Positions 34,576-41,901 of a DNA stretch of 64,000 nt are shown here, one piece after another (position 1 is the stretch's first letter; every line of letters starts with the position of its first letter). The notes under the pieces are model-generated. The model ran no database searches. It worked only from the letters and a program-made list of their open reading frames with translations, and was not told where the DNA came from. Made by a program: the position numbers and the translations under genes. This DNA comes from Nansenia antarctica (lineage: Eukaryota; Chordata; Actinopteri; Argentiniformes; Microstomatidae). The stretch spans positions 89,431,258-89,495,257 of the forward strand of contig OZ022339.1 in assembly GCA_963989245.1 (NCBI GenBank). Direction: 5' to 3'.

Positions 34576-37500
34576 TGGCACTGTGAAGAGACATGAGAGG
34601 ATTTGTAAGCCCAGGAAGGACATAATTCACGTTGAAACTTCTTCTGAAAGGTTACGGAATACTTGTATTATCGAGTGTAAAGTCCGCTAGCTAGCGCGGG
34701 GCTAACAACATGGCGTCGCAGAGGAAAAATGAAACTTTGAACAGCCTCTAAAAGGTAATAAATGACTTTAATATCGTTTCTAACGTCCATAACATTGTGT
34801 ATAAGGTCCATAACATCATGTTTAATGTCCACATTGTCGTGTTTAATGTCCACATTGTCGAGTATAATGGCTATTCTATCGCGTATGAAGCGCTACCGGA
34901 AGTAGCAAAATGCTACTCGCGGGTACAACATTGCAACGTTAAACAGCCTCTGGAAGGAATAAATGACTTTAATATCGTTTCTAACGTCCATAACATTGTG
35001 TATAAGGTCCATAACATCATGTTTAATGTCCACATTGTCGTGTTTAATGTCCACATTGTCGAGTATAATGGCTATTCTATCGCGTATGAAGCGCTACCGG
35101 AAGTAGCAAAATGCTACTCGCGGGTACAACATTGCAACGTTAAACAGCCTCTGGAAGGAATAAATGACTTTAATATCGTTTCTAACGTCCATAACATTGT
35201 GTATAAGGTCCATAACATCATGTTTAATGTCCACATTGTCGTGTTTAATGTCCACATTGTCGAGTATAATGGCTATTCTATCGCGTATGAAGCGCTACCG
35301 GAAGTAGCAAAATGCTACTCGCGGGTACAACATTGCAACGTTAAACAGCCTCTGGAAGGAATAAATGACTTTAATATCGTTTCTAACGTCCATAACATTG
35401 TGTATAAGGTCCATAACATCATGTTTAATGTCCACATTGTCGTGTTTAATGTCCACATTGTCAAGTATAATGGCTATTCTATCGTGTATGAGGCGCTAGC
35501 GGATTTACTCCTTGGTTCATGTCAGTCAGAGATTACCGTATGTCAGTTCATGTCAGTCAGAGATTATGAATTATTGATATATAAGTCGCACCTGACTATA
35601 AGTCGCAGGACCAGCCAAAGTATGAAAAAAACCGCGACTTATAGTCCGGAAAATACGGTACTGTTCAACCTTAGGCAAGAGGAGTATAGTAAAAAAAAAA
35701 ATATAAATAAATAGATAAAACATTCAATAAGACAATAGTTCATGGATAAAAGCCATTGATGGAAGTGTTTGTGTTTAATCATAACTGCTGCAAGCCGTAC
35801 CTGAACAACCGCGTTAAAGAAACAGGTGTTTCCAAGGTTACTGAAGCCTCTGACCGAAACCGTGTTGCTGTTCCCTCCAGCAGCTGCTGGCTTCTGGCCC
35901 TTCACAGCACACTCTCTCTTATCGTTCTTCTTCTGGTTTTCCTTATTCTCTTTCTCCTCATTTTTTTTTTCAGTCTTGGTCTCCTGTGCTTCTTCCACCA
36001 GGCTTTCCTTCTCCTCCACCCTCACTTCTGCAGAGGTAAAAAACACAACAACATTTAGAACAGCCTTAACTTGTGGTACAATTCTGACAACCAATACATT
36101 TTTGCCACACAATAGGTATATAGCAGTGGCGGCTGGTGATAAAAATGTTGGGTGGGGCACAGGTTATGGGGGCATGCTCCACGGGGAAGAATATCAACTT
36201 TAAAATCTAGATTTACAGTCGATTTTAGCATGAGAATATATATATAACTTATTAAAGGGCAAACTGCAAAAAATAATAATGCAAAACAACTGACAAATCA
36301 ACTGGAATAGTCTTTGTTAGCAGAGTAGACCTAATGTTAACAGAATGGACTTATACCCTTTGTCTATCTGTGCAGCGGTAAGGTGAATAATTCTAGCAGT
36401 ACTCTCCAGACAGTTGTCTTGTTTAGCCATTCAACTAGGCATTATTTATTCAATGGAGAAAGACATGGAACACAATGCAATTGTGATAATAAATGTGTTC
36501 TTTGTTACTTCTTTAATTAAATTAAAGTGTACCTTTCTATTATCATACAGTATTTCCTTGAACATGTAAACTCTATAATCATACAGTTGTCTTTCTATTA
36601 GTTGTCTCTGTCATACTGAACTGTTTGTTATCATCCTGAACTATCTCTGTTGCTCACCTCACTTCAGTTCTGTCTCTATTGCTCTCCTCTCCTGTTGTCT
36701 GTCTCTCTGTTGCTCTCCTCTCCTGTTGTCTGTCTCTCTGTTGCTGTCCTGTTGTCTGTCTCTATGTTGCTGTCCTGTTGTCTGTCTCTCTGTTGCTGTC
36801 CTGTTGTCTGTCTCTCTGTTTCTGTCCTGTTGTCTGTCTCTCTGTTGCTGTCTTGTTGTCTGTCTCTCTGTTGCTGTCCTGTTGTCTGTCTCTCTGTTGC
36901 TGTCCTGTTGTCTGTCTCTCTGTTGCTGTCCTGTTGTCTGTCTCTCTGTTGCTGTCCTGTTGTCTGTCTCTCTGTTGCTGTCCTGTTGTCTGTCTCTCTG
37001 TTGCTGTCCTGTTGTCTGTCTCTCTGTTGCTGTCCTGTTGTCTGTCTCCCTGTTGCTGTCCTGTTGTCTGTCTCTCTGTTGCTGTCCTGTTGTCTGTCTC
37101 TCTGTTGCTGTCCTGTTGTCTGTCCGAATATCGGTTGTTAAGTCGCGACGTGTTTCCGGGTCCAACGTTGGCTGAGGCGCTGTCTTCGAAATGCAGCAAT
37201 AATAATAATTAATTATATTTATATAGCGCTTTTCTGAGGCTCAAATACCCTGACAATATGGGGAAAACGGGAAAGTGCTGCTGTGTCCCTTGTTGTATGA
37301 ATAGATCCGAGTCTAAAAAACGATTAAACTGTCATTCTACCGCTGTAGTACACTGGTATTCTGGTGCGGAGAATTTCTGGTTTGGAACCGGAAATTGCAA
37401 AACGTCACGTTTGACGTCAGACTTAACAACCGGATATTCAGGTCTCAAGTCTCACACATTTTTACATTTTTACTACCCCTAGTGGTAGTGGCCCTAGGCT

Positions 37501-40303
37501 GCAGCCTAGGTAAGCCTATAATCTGCGCATGCTCGGGGCGCCCTGGCCGAGAAATAGGAGACAGCCAATTGGAGCGCTGCTACAGCTCACGTGTAAGCCA
37601 AAAGTATTTGCAGTGCCATTGACTGCCATTCGGCCGGCGCCCCGACTCCTCCCCTATGTATTTTCACAGTGAATTTTACACACACAGATACAATGTTTAT
37701 TGTATTGGAGGATTTTTAATGAATGCTGATAGGCGCCGACAGAATATCAGCCGCATTTTATGAATAAACAATGTTTATTTAAAAAAATATTTTACAAGAA
37801 GTGGGGCTGCGTTGGAAGGTGGGGGCGGCGCCCTAGCGACCTCTATTGGCCAGCCGCCACTGGACTATATAGGTATAAAGGCACCTTTATCCAAAGCGCT
37901 TTACAACAGCCTCTCATAGGGCTTTCACACCGGCAAAGAACCGTGCCGGTTCGCGTTCGCGTTCGGAAACCTCTGAACCTTGGTGCTGTCTGGCGAACGA
38001 GCCCGCGTTCATACCAGTGTAACCTGAACCATCCGCGTCATCAACGCTGGGTGATGAAGGGGCGGGATAAACAAAACAATTCACAACTAGATGGCAGCTA
38101 CTTCACTGGAAAAGAGGATCATATCTTCCACTACAGTATCTGAAATAAACACAATTTTCTGTGAAACAAAACAAAAGACAGTTTCTATATGCGTTCTTTT
38201 ACTAATCAGCTGCTCCATTACTGGAATAGAAATGGCTTACGAAATTCGCGTTCGCGCATGTCCGCGCGCGTGTGCGTGTGTGTGTTTGCTGAGCATGTGA
38301 GGAAGATAGAGAGAATAATGACACTTTTTATATTGTTTTTGATCACTAATGATTAGATTTAGATTAGATTACATTTTGTCTACTTCCTCCTTGCTGGTCT
38401 CTGCAGCCTAGAATAGGACACACCCACTGACGACGTGACTGTTCTACGTTTTGGTTCGCGCTTGAGAACCACTATTTTTTGGTTCCCGCTGCGAACCAAC
38501 TTTTCAGGTTCCGAACCAATTGAGCTTCGGTCTGAACGCGCCGGCCGGTTCCAGACTTGGTTCGCGAACGCGAACGCGAACCGGCACGGTTCTTTGCCGG
38601 TGTGAAAGCCCTATCATTCACCCATTCACACACCAATGGCGGCAAGCTGCCATGCAAGGCGCTGGCCCGCTCACTGGGAGCAATTTGGGGTTCAGTGTCT
38701 TGCCCAAGGACACTTCGACATGTGGCCAGCCGGGGCTCGAACCGCCGATCTGCCAACCTTGTGATCATTAGGCAGCGGCTCTACCTCCTGAGACACAGCC
38801 TCTACCTCCACCAGCCTCTACCTCCACTAGCCTCTACCTCCACCAGCCTCTACCTCCTGACACAGCCTCTACCTCCACCAGCCTCTATCTCCTGAGACAC
38901 AGCCTCTACCTCCACCAGCCTCTACCTCCTGAGACACAGCCTCTACCTCCACCAGCCTCTATCTCCTGAGACACAGCCTCTACCTCCTGAGACACAGCCT
39001 CTACCTCCACCAGCCTCTACCTCCTGAGACACAGCCTCTACCTCCTGAGACACAGCCTCTACCTCCAGTGCCACAGCCGCCTCACAATAGTAACATCTAA
39101 TTCTGCCTCGTCTGTGTGTTTGTAGCAGAGACAGAGAGGACTTACTTCTCTGAGGGGTTCTGGTCTTGCTGGTGTCTGACATGGCCTGCTTCTTAATGTT
39201 GGTCACCAGCTGGGCCAAGTGGCCAGTTTTAGAATACAGGACGTCGTCATCACAGATGTAACACCTATGGAACAACACAACACAAAGGTCATAGGTCAGG
39301 CCATTATGATGCTATTCAACACAGCAGACAGTTGTGTCCTTCACTCTGCAGTTCTCTGTCTCACATCTGAGAGTTATGAAACACAGACACTTTATTTATT
39401 TTTCTGAGTGGCCCACTCATATTTTTTCTTTTTATTATGACAGAGACAGTAGAGATTGACAGGAAGGATGGGTGAGAGAGAGAAGGGATGACATGCAGGA
39501 TATGTCCGCGGCCGGAATCGAACCGGGAACCCTGCGGTTACGTGGTCGACGCTTAGTCCGTTACGCCACCTAAGCGCCCTGCAGACACTTTATGAACTCA
39601 CCACACACTCCAGTTGTCCAGGTTGAGGACCAGGCAGTGGGGGTCTGACCGAGGCTTCTCGTAGTGCTGGGTGGCGTGCTGGTTCTCTGAGTTTCTTCCA
39701 CACCCCTTTTAAACACAAAGGAATTGTGTTAGTTAGTAAGTAACAATGACCGTACAAATTCAATTCAATTCTTTATTGGCCATGTGCAGTGCACTAGAAA
39801 CATGACTTGGTATTCTCCATGCTGAACAAGCTACAGTACATACAACAACAAGACGACAACACAACGTCACAACAACAATACTCAAGACACACAATACATG
39901 TACTCATTTTATTCAGTTATTCAGTTGCATCGTGTCCATATCTTACTCTGTGTCCGCATTTCAAGCACGCCCATATCGTGGGGGGTTCTGTCTCTGTCTC
40001 CTCTCCGTTCTCCTCTGGCGGGGCGTCTGAGGCGCCGCTGGGCTCGTCATCCCCGCAGTCCTGACAGGAGTCCCAGCTGTTGTCTTCTCCGGTCTTCTTG
40101 AGGAAACTGTGGTCGATCCCTTTACGGATGTGGCTGCAAGACGGACCTGTAAGATGACAGATGACAGAGAGACCATGACCATATTACCACCCAATGAGCC
40201 AGGTGTATCAGCCGTGTGTCACCTCGCAGCAGTGAATCCTTTTACCTGTCAGGTCGATCACCTCGTCCTCTCTGGGACCTTTTTGTCCCCTCCTCTTCCC
40301 CAT
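18549..40303 (-). CDS. usp16: usp16, ubiquitin carboxyl-terminal hydrolase 16
   Basis: USP16 is a cysteine protease that removes ubiquitin from histone H2A and supports mitosis and gene activation (family knowledge). Coding exons: 40303-40246, 40146-39947, 39705-39602, 39264-39146, 36027-35801, 34323-34228, 34006-33876, 33534-33447, 33226-33145, 32989-32898, 32807-32754, 32525-32355, 31350-30501, 29775-29681, 29091-29005, 28173-28029, 18667-18549. They total 2718 bases, 905 residues, with all phases consistent (human about 823). The order is: start MGKRRGQKG, ZnF-UBP, lysine/glutamate linker, Cys box NLGNTCFFNAVVQ, QQQDSQELLRYLLDGMR, CXXC pair MCQQC, KKAKKQAKKQAK nuclear-type basic run, acidic insert, CVRC, HLKRFQQ, His box HSGTMRSGHYTAY, and C-terminus AYLLFYERIS. 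Catalytic Cys and His are present. All introns read are GT-AG except one GC-AG. It is divergent from rwdd2b. Confidence 0.97.
18700..20274. mobile_element. Harbinger-like element next to usp16 exon 17
   Basis: Ends TGGTGCTTTTCCACTACAGG and TGGCGCTTTTCCACTACAGG are inverted and flanked by TTA on both sides (18697-18699, 20275-20277), fitting PIF/Harbinger. 1575 bp, with no transposase frame seen. Inside, CTGAAAGCGGCAAGTAACAG-type blocks repeat at about 19240 and 20020. Confidence 0.75.
20529..21224 (+). CDS. DIRS gag-like protein
   Basis: 231 codons. The N-terminus repeats a block twice (DRPPPMEKFLRDACRCDF and DRPPPTTKKFLRDTCRCDF), followed by HDFCHVCLGPEHAEAAL, a Cys/His motif common in DIRS ORF1 proteins. 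It then turns Ser/Pro-rich. ORF1 proteins probably package the RNA. The frame is intact here, but downstream sequence is heavily repeated. Confidence 0.75.
   Translation: MDRPPPMEKFLRDACRCDFQAAEDTFQRRRLFPSAMDRPPPTTKKFLRDTCRCDFLAAEDMHDFCHVCLGPEHAEAALVASPSCLPFHLLSVAERRKGMAWFKESVPLAGAISGMLSDSNSSADDASGQAPERRSGQAPPQVGMVPPAQPALTSRRPHPAEWSVPVSESESSDELGAQAAANNIAVFNAAIAKITTDRPNGLSAAEAVLLSKLSAATMYLVHLFFFRRGDD
21490..22850 (+). repeat. About 325-bp tandem repeats inside the DIRS ORF1 region
   Basis: Units start at about 21495, 21850, 22175 and 22501, each with ATGGTATCTACCAGAGCGGA, ending in the ACACTCTTTACAGACGG block. Each unit keeps a short open frame (MVSTRAETHLPCQSVVESLP). The first copy is longest. 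Adjacent copies are nearly identical. Confidence 0.9.
22850..23769 (+). pseudogene. DIRS reverse transcriptase, frameshifted
   Basis: Blocks WYSPYFLVPKNSGDMRPILD, then after a frame change near 23320 EYTRLPFGYALAPRFFSKCV and LAYLDDLLVLAQC with the catalytic YLDD box. The frame ends at 23769. Homology to DIRS/gypsy-type RT is clear; the break makes this copy inactive. Confidence 0.88.
23770..25580 (+). pseudogene. DIRS RNase H region split by an insertion
   Basis: VVLLASRTNAQCRL stops at 24130 and its continuation WFSLREQDNPPLGVDTFAH resumes at 25261. It then runs on as PRVLLYAFPPLTSILPLLAR and ELILVAPDRPGAPWF. Removing the 24131-25255 insert and one copy of its 5-bp duplication rejoins the block, showing the insertion is later. 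Confidence 0.85.
24131..25255. mobile_element. CAGGG-ended DNA element with 5-bp duplication
   Basis: Ends CAGGGCTCTAC (both, inverted) with GCCTT duplicated at 24126-24130 and 25256-25260. The interior has CTAGCTGACAG repeats and no transposase frame. It resembles hAT-like families with 5-bp duplications, as at 43627-45924. Confidence 0.85.
25585..26617 (+). pseudogene. DIRS tyrosine recombinase
   Basis: The N-terminal core-binding part (AVIQTIQSARAQSTAKGYAA) is followed by TTAERVSDLCALS with the first catalytic Arg and CPVRALAQYVKRTAGLR. HSTRG gives the catalytic His and Arg, and SPSLFIRYYLKD carries the nucleophilic Tyr. These lie in changing frames (25585, 25984 and 26246 starts), so frameshifts have occurred. 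In DIRS the enzyme integrates circular cDNA without target duplication. Confidence 0.88.
26565..27175 (+). repeat. About 205-bp tandem repeats after the recombinase
   Basis: Three copies starting near 26570, 26777 and 26976, each with TTCTCATTCTGTCCTCAGTT and ending CACGTAAGGGTTAGGT or a close variant. The first overlaps the recombinase C-terminal codons. Confidence 0.88.
27636..28028. other. usp16 intron sequence, SINE-like scrap only
   Basis: TTATATAGCGCTTTTCCAGG at about 27768 is a retroelement tail fragment. Nothing else recognised. Confidence 0.4.
28029..29775 (-). CDS. usp16: usp16 exons 14-16: C-terminal catalytic part with His box
   Basis: Exon 14 (29775-29681) encodes SVYTDALKQILITLPPPVLT and HLKRFQQ, ending at a GC donor. 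Exon 15 (29091-29005) gives VGYSLCKVNRHVCFPQVLDL. Exon 16 (28173-28029) gives VLYSLYGIVEHSGTMRSGHY with the catalytic His. Confidence 0.94.
28185..28572. repeat. Minisatellite (AGCATCAGCTAGGAACACAG unit)
   Basis: About 13 irregular 30-38-bp copies of ACAGACCCATGTTAGCATCA GCTAGGA in usp16 intron 15. Confidence 0.85.
28632..28827 (-). mobile_element. tRNA-SINE copy in usp16 intron 15
   Basis: Minus strand GGGCGCTTAGGTGGCGTAGT head, box-B region partly decayed, same family as 39395-39581. A likely duplication is CTAGTTTGGTTATTT (about 28617) against CTAGTTTTGTTATTT (after 28826). Confidence 0.75.
28862..29000 (+). repeat. GGTTTACCTTGGGGTTGTGT repeat
   Basis: Three imperfect copies of GTGCGTTGGTTTACCTTG built around the exon-15 donor sequence itself (ACCTTG is the complement of the CAAGGT donor), apparently seeded from it. 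Confidence 0.6.
29140..29305. mobile_element. Fold-back MITE, perfect-ended
   Basis: GATCCAGGGGGGTATTCCAT at the left is the inverse of ATGGAATACCCCCCTGGATC at the right. Arms also pair ACCCAGGCTTATTCTGATAA with its inverse. Confidence 0.8.
29428..29547. mobile_element. Second, degraded copy of the fold-back MITE
   Basis: CTGGGGGGTGTTCCATTACC to GATGTAATACCCCCCAG with the same internal arms as the 29140-29305 copy. Confidence 0.65.
29870..30490 (+). mobile_element. LINE 3' end with embedded minisatellite
   Basis: CACCTCAAAACCTACCTGTT at the start and GAAAAGCGCTATATAAAAAC with an (ATT)n tail at the end mark a fish LINE 3' region. Between them (30058-30372) is an array of TGTTATCTGTTGTTAACTCT units. 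Confidence 0.65.
30501..31350 (-). CDS. usp16: usp16 exon 13: acidic insert and second CXXC
   Basis: Starts NQRRQQKMDGKVTLDSL, passes a Glu/Lys repeat of roughly 60 residues (about 31135-30955), then VVDQDPAVAFHTLATRITPE and CVRCTKQQPGAKATEG. The repeat lies in a poorly conserved loop of the catalytic domain and accounts for part of the extra length over human. Confidence 0.95.
31395..32204 (-). mobile_element. V-SINE-like tRNA SINE, split by a MITE
   Basis: Minus strand: tRNA-like head GGCTGTGTCTCAGGAGGTAG, GGTTTGAACCCC box-B region, TCCTTGGGCAAGACACTGAA core, and a tail with AGGCGCTATATAAGT. Interrupted at 31605-32146. Same family as 37863 and 53986. Confidence 0.8.
31605..32146. mobile_element. 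hAT-like MITE inside the SINE
   Basis: Ends form a long inverted repeat of about 46 bp (ATGGAAGCATATAGTAGACT...) flanked by an 8-bp duplication ACCGACCT (31597-31604, 32147-32154). 542 bp, AT-rich, non-coding. Confidence 0.85.
32355..34323 (-). CDS. usp16: usp16 exons 6-12: USP core with CXXC
   Basis: Includes FKGFQQQDSQELLRYLL (exon 8), FVDQVFGGEMTSTVMCQQCK (exon 10), VTEMFLDLSLPVSDE (exon 11) and a basic KYQQKKAKKQAKKQAK end (exon 12). Individual limits are given in the gene entry. (GGA)n and G/A-rich tracts lie in the introns at 33541-33590 and 34030-34210. Confidence 0.94.
34400..35658. mobile_element. TA-flanked MITE (CCGTATTTTCCGGACTATAA ends)
   Basis: Both ends read CCGTATTTTCCGGACTATAA inward and are flanked by TA, as in Tc1/mariner-type elements. 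GTATAAGTCGCA motifs repeat subterminally. It fills usp16 intron 5. Confidence 0.8.
34761..35510. repeat. 201-bp tandem repeat inside the MITE
   Basis: Copies begin at 34761, 34962, 35163 and 35364, nearly identical. 201 is a multiple of three, so one plus-strand frame stays open for 305 codons; judged spurious. Confidence 0.92.
35801..36027 (-). CDS. usp16: usp16 exon 5: Cys box
   Basis: A charged linker (Glu/Lys-rich) leads to VSVRGFSNLGNTCFFNAVVQ, where the Cys after GNT is the catalytic nucleophile. Acceptor CTGCAG, donor GTACGG. Confidence 0.95.
36680..37125. repeat. 26-bp minisatellite (TGTCTGTCTCTCTGTTGCTGTCC)
   Basis: About 16 copies. 26 is not a multiple of three and the unit lacks stops, so several frames stay open by chance on both strands. 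Confidence 0.9.
37132..37432. mobile_element. MITE (CGGTTGTTAAGTC ends), short form
   Basis: Ends CGGTTGTTAAGTCGCGACGT and CCGGTTGTTAAGTCTGACGT are inverted. The same element, lengthened by a 24-bp array, lies at 63250-63885. Confidence 0.8.
37863..38790 (-). mobile_element. V-SINE-like copy, split by a Harbinger MITE
   Basis: CCAAAGCGCTTTACAACAGC to the left of the insert and TTCACCCATTCACACACCAA to the right are contiguous in the copy at 53986. Head box GGTTCGAGCCCCGGCTGGCC at about 38721-38740. Confidence 0.8.
37917..38613. mobile_element. Harbinger-type MITE
   Basis: TAGGGCTTTCACACCGGCAA at both ends, inverted for about 50 bp, with TCA duplicated (37914-37916, 38614-38616). 697 bp, non-coding. 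Confidence 0.85.
38775..39075. repeat. 21-bp SINE-head minisatellite
   Basis: Tandem CCTCTACCTCCTGAGACACAG and CCTCTACCTCCACCAG units continue directly from the SINE head sequence at its right end. Confidence 0.88.
39146..40303 (-). CDS. usp16: usp16 exons 1-4: N-terminus and ZnF-UBP
   Basis: Exon 1 (40303-40246) begins MGKRRGQKGPREDEVIDLTG. Exon 2 has SCSHIRKGIDHSFLKK, CQDC and CLKCGHR. Exon 3 has GCGRNSENQHATQHYEKP and WSVW. Exon 4 has CYICDDDVLYSKTGHLAQLV. The ordered Cys/His ligands form the ubiquitin-tail-binding ZnF-UBP. Confidence 0.95.
39395..39581 (-). mobile_element. tRNA-SINE in usp16 intron 3
   Basis: Minus strand GGGCGCTTAGGTGGCGTAAC head (box A) and GGTTCGATTCC box B, with a T-rich left end. 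Duplication CAGACACTTTAT at 39384-39395 and after 39581. Confidence 0.88.
39755..39895 (-). mobile_element. LINE 3' tail fragment
   Basis: (AATTC)n followed by TTTATTGGCCATGTGCAGTG, the inverse of a LINE tail ending in a GAATT repeat. Located in usp16 intron 2/3 region. Confidence 0.5.
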
Positions 40304-41890
40304 CTTCTAGTCCAGGACTGAGGCACCTCAGGCAGAACCAACGCCAAGAAGGTTGTAGGCCTGTCACACAGAGACAGGCTAGTCAGGATAGGAATGTTGG
40401 GATGCAGAGACAGGTGAGATACAGATACAGGTGCAGATTGACAACTCTTTCAGAACGAATCCTTCCCCGTGGGAATGGACACATGCCATGGTTTTGATGT
40501 AGCTATCTATGTCGCTGACACTATGAGACGGGATGGAACAGGTTAACAGAGTCATCTCTTTATGACAGGTCTAGTTTCGGGCTCCAGGATTTCTAAACTT
40601 TTTATAGGGATCATCAGCAGCATAATCCGGATTGTTTTTTTGATATAGTGGATCAGATCCATCTGGCTCATCTCCTCTATATATAATACTACTCTACAGG
40701 GAGATCTGATGCTCGATCGCAAAAATACATCCGGATCATTCTGATCTATTAAAAGTTGTAATACTATATATATTTATATATTTATTTATTATAATATTGC
40801 TGGGCCTTGATGGTCAATCCTACCCAGCAGAGGAGAGGTCTTGATGTCTGAATCACAGTCGGCAGCTTCGTCTTCCCGGGGATGAGTCTAATTCATGCTT
40901 TTCTTTGTTGTCGGTCGCCTACATAATTACATAATTACCTTGAGACAACACACACGAGACAAAACACTACCTATGCTATAATCATCTATTCAATAGAAAC
41001 TGCTACACAGAAACTACAGCAGCGTGTGGAGTATATCCGGTGTGGCCGAAACAGCATCCGGTGTTCTCTGAGCAGGGTTACCAGATGGGATTGACAATTT
41101 CCAGCCTAACCACAATCTAAAAATCACCAAAATGCTTTTTCCCCGTCCAGTGTCACAAAATTGGGAAGGAATACGCCCAATCTGGCAACACTGTCTCTGA
41201 GCAGCAATAGTGGAACTCCGCCCATCTACTTTCGGTGTCACTTTATGTAAATGAGGATTTCTTCCAAATAAGAGCACCCAAGTTAAACTTACAAATCCCA
41301 CCCAGCAACCCTGGTTTCAACTCGCACTTTTATTTTGAAGCCGCGAAAAAACGTCGATAAGCGAAACCCGGAAGTCTTCCACAGACCTGTGTCGTACACT
41401 GTGCAGCATGTCAAGTTGTCCCGGTGGAAACATTCAAACATTAGATGGGCATAACAACTGATATGCAGTCGGGAGAAATGTTGAATGGGATTTGAACTGA
41501 CGTGTTGTATTAAGTATACTATCTGTTTACATACGGGATACCCTGAAAACAATTAAGTGTTTCTCACTGGTGAATTAAGCTATCTTATGATCCCAAAGGT
41601 AAGGAGAGTTATGTTTTTGTCTCTCCACTTTCTTTCTGTGTTATTTTTCTTTATTTCGTTATTAAGTTGTCTTCAACTACAAATGTAAATAATAGAGCTA
41701 CTGTATGTATGTATGTTATGGAAGTGTACTGTCTGTATTTACGTGTTTAATATGAAAAATAGTTTGAAAGTATGGTATGAGGACCCCAGGAAGAATAGTG
41801 CATATCTGCTGTATCTAATGGTGGATCCAAATAAACAAACCAAACCAGCTTTAACCTTTGACCCTGTAGCTGGAGACACGTGTCACAGCA
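40304..41890. promoter_or_regulatory. Presumed shared usp16/rwdd2b promoter region
   Basis: The two genes start head to head with about 1.6 kb between ATGs. A GTAAGG donor at 41599 and an acceptor near 41891 suggest a non-coding first exon of rwdd2b ending at 41598, leaving CG-containing sequence at 41300-41420 as likely core promoter. No TATA box found. Inference from layout. Confidence 0.45.
41073..41193. mobile_element. 121-bp hAT MITE between the divergent genes
   Basis: CAGGGTTACCAGAT and CAGTGTTGCCAGAT inverted ends, with TCTCTGAG duplicated at 41065-41072 and 41194-41201. Confidence 0.85.
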
Positions 41891-41901
41891 GGTTGTGGAC
41901 C

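Larger units (their letters stand above)
36124..37862. mobile_element. hAT-like element (CAGTGGCGGCTGG ends)
   Basis: CAGTGGCGGCTGG at 36124 and its inverse CCAGCCGCCACTG at 37850. The flanks share TATATAG but I could not define an exact 8-bp duplication. It contains a minisatellite and a second MITE. No transposase frame seen. Confidence 0.65.

Noticed and set aside
34797..35714. 305-codon frame
   Set aside because: Generated by a 201-bp repeat in a MITE; no homology and no splice or start context.
36650..37212. Several 145-177-codon frames on both strands
   Set aside because: They come from the 26-bp stop-free minisatellite; no conserved domain.
39500..39581. tRNA gene (GGTTCGATTCC box B)
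   Set aside because: No cloverleaf acceptor or anticodon context, and the element has an A-rich tail and target duplication, so it is a SINE.
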